DNA of 64,000 bases from Paracoccaceae bacterium (lineage in GTDB: Bacteria > Pseudomonadota > Alphaproteobacteria > Rhodobacterales > Rhodobacteraceae): positions 62,001 through 126,000 of the forward strand of contig JACKKD010000002.1 in NCBI GenBank assembly GCA_020637675.1. Reading direction: 5' to 3'. Position numbers and translations under genes: made by a program. Under the pieces are notes generated by a model. That model was given only the letters and a program-made list of their open reading frames with translations, searched no databases and was not told where the DNA came from. How positions within the stretch are numbered: position 1 is the stretch's first letter; each line of letters starts with the position of its first letter. Positions 28,543 through 35,916 of this stretch are shown one piece after another.

Positions 28543-30016
28543 AACCGTCCCCCAGCGTGCCGGGGAAGCAGCGCGCGATCTTCAGCTTGGCATCCGGAGG
28601 CGGGCTGTCCTGGCAGACGTCGAATCCAGCGCGAAGCCCGGCGTCGGCGGCGTATTGCGGGATGTCCCGCTCCACCCTCGCGGGAAAGCCGACGAGCACA
28701 AAGACGGTTCCGGGGGCCTCCATCGCGGCGCGGTATTCGTCGTCGGAATAGACCACCGGCCAGTCCGCGCCGTAATAGGCGACGTTCTGTCCCGCGTAGC
28801 CGAGCGCGATGGCCCGATCGCCCGGCTTGCGCGCGCTCTCGACGAAAGCGAAGGCGCCGGCGATGTCCTGCTTGGGAAAGGCGTAGTTGCGTTTGGCAAG
28901 CAGGGCCGAGATCAGCACCATGAGGACGACGCCGAGAAGCCAGAGCGCGCGGGCCACCCGCTCTCCGCCCGCGAGGCGGCCGATGATCGTGCACGAAAGG
29001 CGCACGCCGGCCACGATGAGGATCATCATGAGCCCGATATCGACGAAGAAGAACCGGGGCCAGATCCGCATTCCAACCGCCATGAGGAGCGCCGTGGTCA
29101 AGACGATGTGGAGCGCGACCACCGGCGCGAAGAGCGGTGCCGCGCCATGCAGGCTGATCGCGCCGAGGACGCAGAGGACGAGCACGGCCGCGCCCACCAC
29201 CGGCACGAGCGGACCTGCGTCGCCGATGCCGGTCCGGATCGCCTCGAACGCGGTCCAGACCGGGTTCTGGTATTCCTTCATCAGGTCCACCGCCGAGCCT
29301 TCGGAAACCGTGGACACCGCGTGGAACACGCTTGGCAGGATCGGCAGGTAGACGATAATGGTCAGCAGGCCGCCGATGAGGAAACCGAGGAAGGGAAGCC
29401 GGACGACAGGGGCCCGCAGCGTCCCGCGCAGGGCACGCGAAAGGACGACGGCAAGCCAGAGAAATCCGAGCGCCACGAAGAAGAAGGCGCCGGTCAGGTG
29501 GGTGAACACGGCCCCCACGAGACAGAGCGCGAAGGCGATCCAGTTGCGCCATTCCGGCGCCTTCATCCCGCGCAGGAAGTAGAGAAGCCCGAGCGTCGAG
29601 AAGAGTGCAAGCCCGGTGTAGCCGCGCGCGTTCTGGGAAAACCAGATCTCGTGGTAGCTGAGCGCAAGGAGAAGTGCGGTGACATGGGCGATGGCGGTGC
29701 CGGCGACCTCGCGCGCGAGCACCCAGGTCGCCCAGATCGTGGCCACTCCGAAGAGCATCGCCGGGAGCCGCACCGTCCACGGGGCCTCCCCGAAGGCCGC
29801 AATCGACAGCTTCACCGCGAAGTTGTGCAGATAGTGGTGGTTCATCGAGTAGCTTTGCAGCATCTCGCCCCAGCGGAAGTGCACATGGGTCACGAGGGTC
29901 TGGATCTCGTCGTGCCACATCGGCGCGTCAAGTTTCCAGAGCCGCAGCAGGGTCGCCAGGGCCAGGATGAGGACGAGCCAGAGGATGTCGGTGCGCGAAG
30001 CGGATTTCATGGTCAT
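28517..30016 (-). CDS. GT39/ArnT-like membrane glycosyltransferase
   Basis: 499 residues, GT-C fold with about ten or more transmembrane helices. Acidic catalytic motif in the first loop (APMWHDEIQT, the DE pair near residues 35-36). GT39 enzymes take sugar from a polyprenyl-phosphate donor on the periplasmic side, matching the GT2 at 21563. ATG 30016 overlaps the epimerase stop (ATGA); ATG 30010 is an alternative. Middle gene of the reverse operon epimerase-GT39-GMC. Confidence 0.82.
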   Translation of the reverse strand: MTMKSASRTDILWLVLILALATLLRLWKLDAPMWHDEIQTLVTHVHFRWGEMLQSYSMNHHYLHNFAVKLSIAAFGEAPWTVRLPAMLFGVATIWATWVLAREVAGTAIAHVTALLLALSYHEIWFSQNARGYTGLALFSTLGLLYFLRGMKAPEWRNWIAFALCLVGAVFTHLTGAFFFVALGFLWLAVVLSRALRGTLRAPVVRLPFLGFLIGGLLTIIVYLPILPSVFHAVSTVSEGSAVDLMKEYQNPVWTAFEAIRTGIGDAGPLVPVVGAAVLVLCVLGAISLHGAAPLFAPVVALHIVLTTALLMAVGMRIWPRFFFVDIGLMMILIVAGVRLSCTIIGRLAGGERVARALWLLGVVLMVLISALLAKRNYAFPKQDIAGAFAFVESARKPGDRAIALGYAGQNVAYYGADWPVVYSDDEYRAAMEAPGTVFVLVGFPARVERDIPQYAADAGLRAGFDVCQDSPPPDAKLKIARCFPGTLGDGYVLVFRRD

Positions 30017-30984
30017 GCCGGCTGGAGGCCGCGTTTTTCGGCGATGATGTCGCCGATGATCTCGGAAAGCGGGCGGTGCGGCCGAAAGCCGATCGTGCGT
30101 TCCAGCTTCGACACGTCGGGCAGGCGGCGCGCCATGTCCTCGAAGCCGGCGGGATAGACGTCGGAATAGGGGACGAGCCGGATTGGAGAGGGTGACCCGG
30201 TCATCTCGATGACCTTCTCGGCGAGTTCGCGGATCGTCACCTCCTGGTCGTTGGCAACGTTGAAGACCTCGCCCTGCGCCGCCGGCGTCGCCATCAGCCG
30301 TACCAGCGCCTCCACCACGTCGGCGACATGGCCGAAGCAGCGCGACTGCTCTCCCGTGCCGTGCACCAGAAGGGGGCGGCCGTCGAGAGCCGCTTGCACG
30401 AAGTTCGGCAGCACCATCCCGTAGCGCCCGGTCTGGCGCGGCCCGGTGGTGTTGAAGAAGCGCAGGATCACCGCGGGCAGACCCACTTCGCGGACATATG
30501 CCAGTGTCAGGAACTCGTCGAGCTGCTTGGCCGAGGCGTAGGACCAGCGCAGGTTCTTCGTCGCCCCGATGGTCAGGTCGTCGTCCTCGGAGAAGGGAAA
30601 TTTCATCGCCTTGCCATAGACCTCCGAGGTCGAGGCGACAAAGGTCAGCTTCCGGTCCTTCAGCGCGGCCTTCAGCACATTCTCGGTTCCATTGATATTC
30701 GTCAGGATCGAGCGCGAGGGCTCATCCATGATGAGCTTAACGCCGACGGCGGCGGCGAGGTGGAAGACCGTGTCCGCCTCGTCGACGAGGCTCTGGACCA
30801 GCGAGGGATCGAGGATCGTGCCGACGACAAGACGGAAACGGTTGCTGCCGACAAGTCCCGCGAGGTTCTCGCGCCGGCCGGTCGAAAGATCGTCAAGGGC
30901 GGTGACGGAGTGACCCTCGGCCACGAGGCGTTCGGAAAGATGCGAGCCGATGAAGCCGGCGCCGCCCGTAATGAGTATCTTCAT
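30013..30984 (-). CDS. NAD-dependent nucleotide-sugar epimerase/dehydratase
   Basis: 323 residues, extended SDR: TGGAGFIGSHLSE, STSEVYGKA and catalytic YASAK. Resembles UDP-glucose 4-epimerase and UDP-glucuronate decarboxylase-like enzymes; exact substrate uncertain. First gene of a reverse operon, divergent from the WbpA-type dehydrogenase across a 380-bp gap. Confidence 0.85.
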   Translation of the reverse strand: MKILITGGAGFIGSHLSERLVAEGHSVTALDDLSTGRRENLAGLVGSNRFRLVVGTILDPSLVQSLVDEADTVFHLAAAVGVKLIMDEPSRSILTNINGTENVLKAALKDRKLTFVASTSEVYGKAMKFPFSEDDDLTIGATKNLRWSYASAKQLDEFLTLAYVREVGLPAVILRFFNTTGPRQTGRYGMVLPNFVQAALDGRPLLVHGTGEQSRCFGHVADVVEALVRLMATPAAQGEVFNVANDQEVTIRELAEKVIEMTGSPSPIRLVPYSDVYPAGFEDMARRLPDVSKLERTIGFRPHRPLSEIIGDIIAEKRGLQPA

Positions 30985-31364
30985 ATTGCCTCGCGTGAAA
31001 TCCCGCCATCCAATCCGGCCGCGATCCTAGCATGGAGGGCCGACCTCGGCCATGCGGATATCCCGACTTGGCGCACGGCCGGAAACAGTTCTGCGGTGCG
31101 GCACCCGATGAACCGGGGCCGCGAACACTCGCGCGCGCAGGCGGTCGGTCAGCCGGCGGCGCGACGCAGAATCATTTCGCGCCGAAGTGACCCGACGGCA
31201 GGCAATTGGCTCCAAAACCGGACGGCGGATGGGATTGTCCGTCCCGAAGGTACAACATTCCGGACTGGCCATCAGGCATTTGCCTGTCTAAACCGATACG
31301 TGCATGTTACCGGAGGTCGGTGTTATTTTGCGGCCGCTTCGGACGCAGTGCTGCGAGTTTGACC
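30985..31364. other. divergent regulatory region with CAGGCA dyad
   Basis: 380 bp between divergent epimerase and UDP-sugar dehydrogenase genes. The only symmetric element I can defend is a 14-bp dyad at 31273-31286 (CAGGCATTTGCCTG), 79 bp before the dehydrogenase ATG; it could be an operator. The region just upstream of 31365 is locally AT-rich. No ORF of merit. Confidence 0.5.
31273..31286. promoter_or_regulatory. candidate operator dyad upstream of UDP-sugar dehydrogenase
   Basis: CAGGCA-TT-TGCCTG is a perfect inverted repeat located 79 bp before the ATG at 31365, where a regulator would be expected to bind. No cognate regulator is known from the window. Confidence 0.35.
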
Positions 31365-32714
31365 ATGACGAATGCCTTTTCGCTGTTTTCGTCCCTGAAG
31401 GACCGGATCGCCCGCCACGAGGCTCGGATCGCCACCGTGGGGCTCGGCTATGTCGGCCTGCCGCTGGCGCTGACGATCAGCGAGGCTGGGTATCCCACGA
31501 CCGGGCTCGACCTGAACGAGGCCCGCGTCGCCGCAATCAACGCTGGCGAGCGCGTGATCTCGTACTTTCCCGAGGACCGGATCCGCAACGCGGTGGCCGG
31601 CGGCCGGTTTGCGGCGACGCATGACCGGACGTCCCTTGCCGATGTCGACGTGATCCTCATCTGCGTGCCGACGCCCCTGTCGCCGAGGCGCGAGCCCGAC
31701 CTGAGCCATGTCGTCCGCGCTGCCGAAGGTATCGCCGAATGGCTGCGGCCCGGTCAGCTTGTCGTTCTGGAAAGCACCGTCTGGCCGGGCGCGACGGCGA
31801 CGGTCGTCAAACCCATTCTCGAAAGCGGCGGACTGCGTGCGGGCGAGGATTTCTTCCTTGCCTTCTCGCCCGAGCGCGAGGATCCGGGCAACCACAAGTT
31901 CGACACGCGGTCGATCCCGAAGGTCGTGGGTGCCGATGACGCCCGGTCGCGCGAACTGATCGACCTCTTCTATTCGCAGATCGTGACGAAGACCGTGCCC
32001 GTCAGCTCGCTCGCCACGGCCGAGGCGGTGAAGCTCGCCGAGAACAGCTTCCGCACCGTGAACATCGCGCTCGTGAACGAGATGAAGGTGGCGATGGAGG
32101 CAATGGGCGTCGATGTTTGGGAGGTCGTGCAGGCAGCCGCCACAAAACCCTTCGGCTACATGCCGTTCTTTCCGGGTCCCGGAATTGGCGGCGACTGCAT
32201 CCCGGTCTCGCCGGCATACCTTTCGTGGCGGGCAAAGGACGTGGGTTCGGCCATGCCGATCGTCGATCTGGCGCGGACGAACAACGAAAACGCCCCCGAC
32301 ATGATCGCCGGGCGCGTCGCGGTGGAACTGTCGAAGCACTCCAGGGTGCCGGTTACGGGTGCGAGGGTTCTGATCCTCGGCATTGCCTACAAGAAGGACG
32401 TCGAGGACACCCGTGTCAGTCCGGCGCTCGCAATCCTCAAGCGGCTTGAGGCGATGGGGGCGACGTGCGACTTCCACGATCCCTATTTCCCCGTGATGCC
32501 GTTGACGCGCGACGACCCGGACCTGGCGGGGCGCAGGTCCGTGCCGCTGACGGAAGAGGTCGTGGTCGGCTATGACGCCGTCCTGGTGGCCACCGACCAC
32601 AGTCTGGTGGACTATGCGCTGGTTGCCCGCGCGGCCCGGCTTCTGCTCGATACGCGCAACGTGTTCGCGGCCCGCGGCATTCTGCCGCCGGCGGGCCGCT
32701 TCGTGAAGATATGA
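31365..32714 (+). CDS. wbpA: UDP-N-acetyl-D-glucosamine-type 6-dehydrogenase (WbpA-like)
   Basis: 449 residues, UDP-sugar dehydrogenase that oxidises C6 of a UDP-hexose (UDP-GlcNAc or similar) to the uronic acid in two NAD+-dependent steps. N-terminal NAD motif GLGYVGLPLA; catalytic Cys in FPGPGIGGDCIPVSP; C-terminal domain ILGIAYKKDVEDTR. The length and the PGIGGDCIPV form fit the WbpA/WecC group better than UDP-glucose dehydrogenase. ATG 31365 chosen because the open frame upstream has no protein-like content. Confidence 0.85.
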   Translation: MTNAFSLFSSLKDRIARHEARIATVGLGYVGLPLALTISEAGYPTTGLDLNEARVAAINAGERVISYFPEDRIRNAVAGGRFAATHDRTSLADVDVILICVPTPLSPRREPDLSHVVRAAEGIAEWLRPGQLVVLESTVWPGATATVVKPILESGGLRAGEDFFLAFSPEREDPGNHKFDTRSIPKVVGADDARSRELIDLFYSQIVTKTVPVSSLATAEAVKLAENSFRTVNIALVNEMKVAMEAMGVDVWEVVQAAATKPFGYMPFFPGPGIGGDCIPVSPAYLSWRAKDVGSAMPIVDLARTNNENAPDMIAGRVAVELSKHSRVPVTGARVLILGIAYKKDVEDTRVSPALAILKRLEAMGATCDFHDPYFPVMPLTRDDPDLAGRRSVPLTEEVVVGYDAVLVATDHSLVDYALVARAARLLLDTRNVFAARGILPPAGRFVKI

Positions 32715-32923
32715 GTTTGCCGCGCTGCGGCATCGTGAGTGTTGGAGGAGCGATTCGGATGGTTTTTCTGTTTGCTTTGGTCCGGTCGGCAATTTTCAAC
32801 CAATGGTTGAGTGCTGGACAGGTCCCGGTTCCGCTGCACGTGCGAAAGGCAACGAAGCGACAGTGAAACGCCGGATTGGTTCCGTTCATGGCGTGCTTGT
32901 TACGCCCTGAGGCGAAGATGGTT

Positions 32924-32951
32924 TTGTCCCTGCGACGCCAGCCTGTATAGT
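32924..32951 (+). promoter_or_regulatory. sigma-70-type promoter for the FAD oxidoreductase gene
   Basis: -35 TTGTCC (32924-32929), 16-bp spacer, -10 TATAGT (32946-32951), giving a predicted start near 32958 and a leader of about 53 nt before ATG 33011. This is one of the clearest housekeeping promoters in the window and argues that the gene at 33011 is not simply part of the upstream unit. Confidence 0.55.
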
Positions 32952-33010
32952 TGTCGCCGTAGGGTGGATTTGAAGTCAGATCGATTTTTTCGGGAACGGT
33001 GGTGGTCGGA

Positions 33011-34489
33011 ATGCAGAAGGAAGAGCTTTGTCCCGTCGTGGTGATCGGCGGCGGCCCTGCCGGGCTGACCGCAGCCTACGAGTTGCAGAAACGGTCGGCA
33101 CGGCACAAGCCGAAGGTCTACGAGGGCGGGACGATGGTCGGTGGCATTTCGCGCACCGAGTCCAACAACGGCTACCGGTTTGACATCGGCGGCCACCGCT
33201 TCTTCACGAAGGTGAAGGAGGTCGAAGACATGTGGCACGAGGTGCTGCAGGACGACTTCATCACCGTGCCGCGCCTCAGCCGCATCTACTACCGCGAGAA
33301 ATTCTTCGACTACCCGCTGAAGCTGATGAACGCGCTCGTCAACATCGGCCCCTACGAGTCGATGCGCATCCTCCTGTCGTATTTCAAGTGGCAGGTCCGT
33401 CCCTACAAGAAGGAGGAGAGCTTCGAGGAGTGGGTGATCAACCGCTTCGGCGGGCGGCTCTACATGCACTTCTTCCGCAGCTACACGCAGAAGGTCTGGG
33501 GCATCAGTCCGAAGGAAATCCGCGCCGACTGGGCGGCCCAGCGGATCAAGAACCTGTCTCTTTTCAAGGCGGTGTGGAACGCGATCTCGGGTGCGAACGA
33601 CACGACGAGCCTGATCGAGGAATTCCAGTATCCCCGCCTCGGCCCGGGCATGATGTGGGAACGGACGGCGGAACTGGTGGAGGAGCGGGGCGGCGAGGTG
33701 CATCTGCGTTCCGAGGTTGTACGCGTGCACCGCAAGGGCAACCGCGTGACCTCCATCGACGTGAAGCATTGGCACGAGGACGGGCGCGAGCCGGTGGTGG
33801 AACGGGTCGAGGGTGAGCACTTCGTCAATACGATGGCGCTGCGCGACCTCATCCACGCCTTCGATCCGCCGCCGCCGCCCGAGGTCGTCGCGGCTGCGGA
33901 CAAGCTCAAGTACCGCGACTTCCTGATCGTGACGCTGGTTCTCGACCATGCCGACCCGTTCAGGGACAACTGGATCTACATCCATTCGCCGAAGGTGAAA
34001 GTCGGACGCATCCAGAACTTCCGCGCCTGGTCGAAGGAGATGCTCCCCGACCAGAACACCGCCTCGATCGGCATGGAGTACTTCTGCCAGCAGGGCGACG
34101 GTCTCTGGACCATGTCGGACGACGAGTTGCGCAAGCTCGCCGCGCAGGAGTTGGAACAGCTCGGCCTTGCCAGGGCCTCCGACGTTATCGGCGCGGCGAT
34201 CATCCGCCAGCCGAAGGCCTATCCGGTCTACGACGGCGAATACCGTGCCGCGCTCGATGTGCTCGAGGACTGGATCCTCGGCCTCGAGAACTTCCAGACC
34301 GTCGGCCGCAACGGTCTGCACCGCTACAACAACCAGGACCATTCGATGCTTTCGGCGATGTATGCCGCGCGCAATATCCTGGGTGAGAAGAACGACGTCT
34401 GGAACGTCAACGTCGAACGCTCCTACCACGAGGAGTTCGAGGTCAAGAAACCCGCCGGCAGCGTCAAGCCGGCGCTGGCGGCAGAGTGA
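33011..34489 (+). CDS. FAD-dependent oxidoreductase, UGM/protoporphyrinogen-oxidase-like (copy 2)
   Basis: 492 residues. FAD motif VIGGGPAGLTAAYEL, then GGISRTE and YRFDIGGHRFFTKV, which are typical of the UDP-galactopyranose-mutase/amine-oxidase superfamily. C-terminal flavin contact TVGRNGLHRYNNQDHS. Shares DPPPPPEV, AYPVYD and the C-terminal pattern with the 23462-24901 protein. ATG 33011 follows a promoter at 32924-32951; an in-frame GTG at 32999 is an unlikely alternative. No signal peptide. Probable role in sugar modification for the adjacent polysaccharide; substrate unknown. Confidence 0.8.
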   Translation: MQKEELCPVVVIGGGPAGLTAAYELQKRSARHKPKVYEGGTMVGGISRTESNNGYRFDIGGHRFFTKVKEVEDMWHEVLQDDFITVPRLSRIYYREKFFDYPLKLMNALVNIGPYESMRILLSYFKWQVRPYKKEESFEEWVINRFGGRLYMHFFRSYTQKVWGISPKEIRADWAAQRIKNLSLFKAVWNAISGANDTTSLIEEFQYPRLGPGMMWERTAELVEERGGEVHLRSEVVRVHRKGNRVTSIDVKHWHEDGREPVVERVEGEHFVNTMALRDLIHAFDPPPPPEVVAAADKLKYRDFLIVTLVLDHADPFRDNWIYIHSPKVKVGRIQNFRAWSKEMLPDQNTASIGMEYFCQQGDGLWTMSDDELRKLAAQELEQLGLARASDVIGAAIIRQPKAYPVYDGEYRAALDVLEDWILGLENFQTVGRNGLHRYNNQDHSMLSAMYAARNILGEKNDVWNVNVERSYHEEFEVKKPAGSVKPALAAE

Positions 34490-34497
34490 TCGGAAAG

Positions 34498-34524
34498 CCT
34501 CCGCCTCCCCGGGGGTGGCGGAGG
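34498..34524 (+). terminator. GC-rich hairpin after FAD oxidoreductase gene
   Basis: CCTCCGCC (34498-34505) pairs with GGCGGAGG (34517-34524), extended by CCCC/GGGG inside, 8 bp after the stop codon. There is no U-run, so termination may be Rho-assisted or the hairpin may protect the 3' end. Confidence 0.4.
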
Positions 34525-34695
34525 GTCTGATCGTCGGCCCGGTGAGCATATGAGCCGGAGGGCCGTCGTCCGCAGGGCATGAGGCCTCATGGGTCGCCGT
34601 GCCGCAGGCCCATCGTGCGGGGGGCCGATTCTCCGGAACGGGAATCAATAGCGCAATGTCCGGGCAGGACGGCCGGAGTTTATTTCCGGTTGGTT

Positions 34696-34726
34696 AACGA
34701 TGCGCCCGGTGAGACGGCGCATCGTT
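34696..34726. repeat. 11-bp perfect inverted repeat (hairpin)
   Basis: AACGATGCGCC (34696-34706) and GGCGCATCGTT (34716-34726) with a 9-nt loop. No T-run on either side, so it looks more like an operator or structured RNA element than an intrinsic terminator. Confidence 0.5.
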
Positions 34727-34741
34727 CATAGCAACCTGTGG

Positions 34742-34803
34742 TTGTCGGAAAAATGGCGCGTTCGCGGCGCGATTCCGGCGCAATCCCGTCATGTTTCCGA
34801 CAA
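34742..34803. repeat. 10-bp inverted repeat enclosing GC-rich core
   Basis: TTGTCGGAAA (34742-34751) and TTTCCGACAA (34794-34803), perfectly complementary, separated by 42 nt that themselves contain short GCGC-type and GATT/AATC complementarities. Consistent with a closed multi-branch RNA stem or a spaced operator; no known RNA family recognised. Confidence 0.45.
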
Positions 34804-34883
34804 TTCTGCGCTCAAATATGGGCCTCAGGTCACGAGTTCGAGCGTAAAAAAACCACAATCCGCCCACCTGGAGGCACATTCCC

Positions 34884-35045
34884 ATGACCGATCTCGTCGA
34901 GAAAGCCCGCCTTGGCCGCACCAACGCTCTCGCCCATATTTCCGGCGCCGCACGCATGGGCCACGGCTGCGGCCGCGATGCCGTGAGCCGTCACTCGGTT
35001 CCCTTCGCCTTCGTGTCCAGCCGCGCGAAGCTGGGCGGCAGGTAA
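34884..35045 (+). CDS. 53-residue small protein with own RBS and terminator
   Basis: ATG 34884 is preceded at 9 nt by a strong GGAGG (34870-34874). The 53-residue product is soluble and basic, with a Gly/His/Cys patch (MGHGCGRD, about residues 24-31) and an ARG/Lys-rich end (SSRAKLGGR). A classic intrinsic terminator begins about 35 bp after the stop, so this is a self-contained transcription unit. Not recognised: it could be a small regulator, a peptide, or a leader ORF reporting on an RNA structure upstream (34742-34803). Confidence 0.55.
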   Translation: MTDLVEKARLGRTNALAHISGAARMGHGCGRDAVSRHSVPFAFVSSRAKLGGR

Positions 35046-35078
35046 TCCCCGCGACGGCCGCTGCAAGCCGTCCTGGGC

Positions 35079-35109
35079 AAAGGGGCGCGTCCGGGGGACG
35101 CGCCCTTTT
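35079..35109 (+). terminator. intrinsic terminator of the small-ORF unit
   Basis: GGGCGCGTCC (35083-35092), GGG loop, GGACGCGCCC (35096-35105), followed by TTTT and preceded by AAAG. A 10-bp GC stem with flanking A/T runs is the best rho-independent terminator in the window, and could work on both strands. Confidence 0.85.
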
Positions 35110-35153
35110 CCGTTTGAATTCAGGCCTCTGGCCCGTCCTTTCCGGCGTCCGTT

Positions 35154-35444
35154 GTGACCCCGGTCCTGACCGTGGTGACGAGCGCGGCGAGCGCGCCCAT
35201 GGCGAGGCGAGGAGAGCGCTACTTCGGACTGCAGGCCGGGCTTCAGCCCGGCCTCCGGCACAACAAGCGGGAGGCGGCAATCCGGCAGCGCCGGTTCTGG
35301 AAGCACCATATCCGCGACGAGGCGGATCACGCCGCGCATGTCCGGTATTGCCACATGAACCCGGTGAAGCACGGATTCGTCGAACGACCCGAGGATTGGC
35401 CGTATTCGTCGATCCACCGGGAGATCGCGGCGGGGCGATGGTAG
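35154..35444 (+). pseudogene. REP-associated tyrosine transposase (RAYT), C-terminal remnant
   Basis: Only about the last 57 residues of the 96-codon frame (from ~35271) show homology. RQRRFWKHHIRDEADHAAHV and YCHMNPVKHGFVERPEDWPYSS match the conserved end of IS200-related Y1 transposases that process REP palindromes. The N-terminal HUH catalytic core is missing and is replaced by unrelated DNA containing a palindrome (35233-35254). Its stop codon lies inside the first REP copy. Inactive remnant. Confidence 0.75.
35233..35254. repeat. 22-bp palindrome within RAYT remnant
   Basis: AGGCCGGGCT-TC-AGCCCGGCCT, a perfect inverted repeat located where the missing transposase core should be. Possibly a different REP-type element inserted at the deletion point. 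Confidence 0.5.
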
Positions 35445-35464
35445 GGTGCGTGATTTCACGCACC
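35441..35464 (+). repeat. REP palindrome, copy 1
   Basis: GTAG head followed by GGTGCGTG-ATTT-CACGCACC (35445-35464), 8-bp stem and 4-nt loop. The GTAG-like tetranucleotide next to a palindrome is what RAYT transposases recognise. Lies directly at the 3' end of the RAYT remnant. Confidence 0.7.
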
Positions 35465-35479
35465 GATGTTGGCGCAAGG

Positions 35480-35503
35480 GTAGGATGCGTGATTTCACGC
35501 ACC
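35480..35503 (+). repeat. REP palindrome, copy 2
   Basis: GTAG head (35480-35483), then GATGCGTG-ATTT-CACGCACC (35484-35503), same orientation as copy 1 with one stem mismatch. Spacing between copies is 15 bp. Confidence 0.68.
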
Positions 35504-35539
35504 AACAATGGCCGGGGGATGGTGTTCGGGTCGGGCAAT

Positions 35540-35563
35540 GGTGCGTGCGAGCACGCACCCTAC
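35540..35563 (-). repeat. REP palindrome, copy 3 (inverted)
   Basis: GGTGCGTG-CGAG-CACGCACC (35540-35559) followed by CTAC, i.e. the reverse complement of the GTAG-headed element, with a different loop. With copies 1 and 2 it makes a two-direct-plus-one-inverted (BIME-like) cluster. Confidence 0.68.
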
Positions 35564-35656
35564 GGCTTCATTGCAGGTCAATGTCGTCAAACCACGATTG
35601 AGCGATTCGCGCGTTTCGGCGTATCCTGTCCCTGCTGGACGGCATGGAGAGGCCGG

Positions 35657-35914
35657 ATGCGCTGGAAAATCGAGGAATATGACGGGCATCGGTTGCTTGG
35701 CTCCTATTTGGTTCCAGGAAACTTGGGCCGGACGGGGCTGAATCGAATCCTATGCCAGCTTGCTGCGCGACATTTGAACCCGAAAGAAGTCATCGCGGCC
35801 AATCTTAGAAAGGGGATGCGTGGCAAGACCAACCTGCTTGAAGTCAAAGACGACAACGGCGGGTTGCAAGTTGGTGAGAATCCATTCCTGACCGCGCGGA
35901 AGGTGGACGAGTAG
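35657..35914 (+). CDS. hypothetical small protein, low-GC patch
   Basis: 85-residue soluble protein starting MRWKIEEYDGHRLLGSYLVP and ending in NPFLTARKV. ATG 35657 has GGAGAGG a few bases upstream. Base composition is visibly lower in GC than the core genes around it. The stop is 2 bp before the next ATG, so the two are co-translated. Not recognised. Confidence 0.55.
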   Translation: MRWKIEEYDGHRLLGSYLVPGNLGRTGLNRILCQLAARHLNPKEVIAANLRKGMRGKTNLLEVKDDNGGLQVGENPFLTARKVDE

Positions 35915-35916
35915 GT

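Larger units (their letters stand above)
34490..34883. other. intergenic region rich in inverted repeats
   Basis: 394 bp without a gene between the FAD oxidoreductase and a 53-codon ORF. It contains a GC hairpin just after the stop (34498-34524), an 11-bp perfect hairpin (34696-34726) and a 10-bp inverted repeat spanning 34742-34803. Such density of dyads suggests terminator plus promoter/leader functions for the small downstream unit. Confidence 0.55.
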
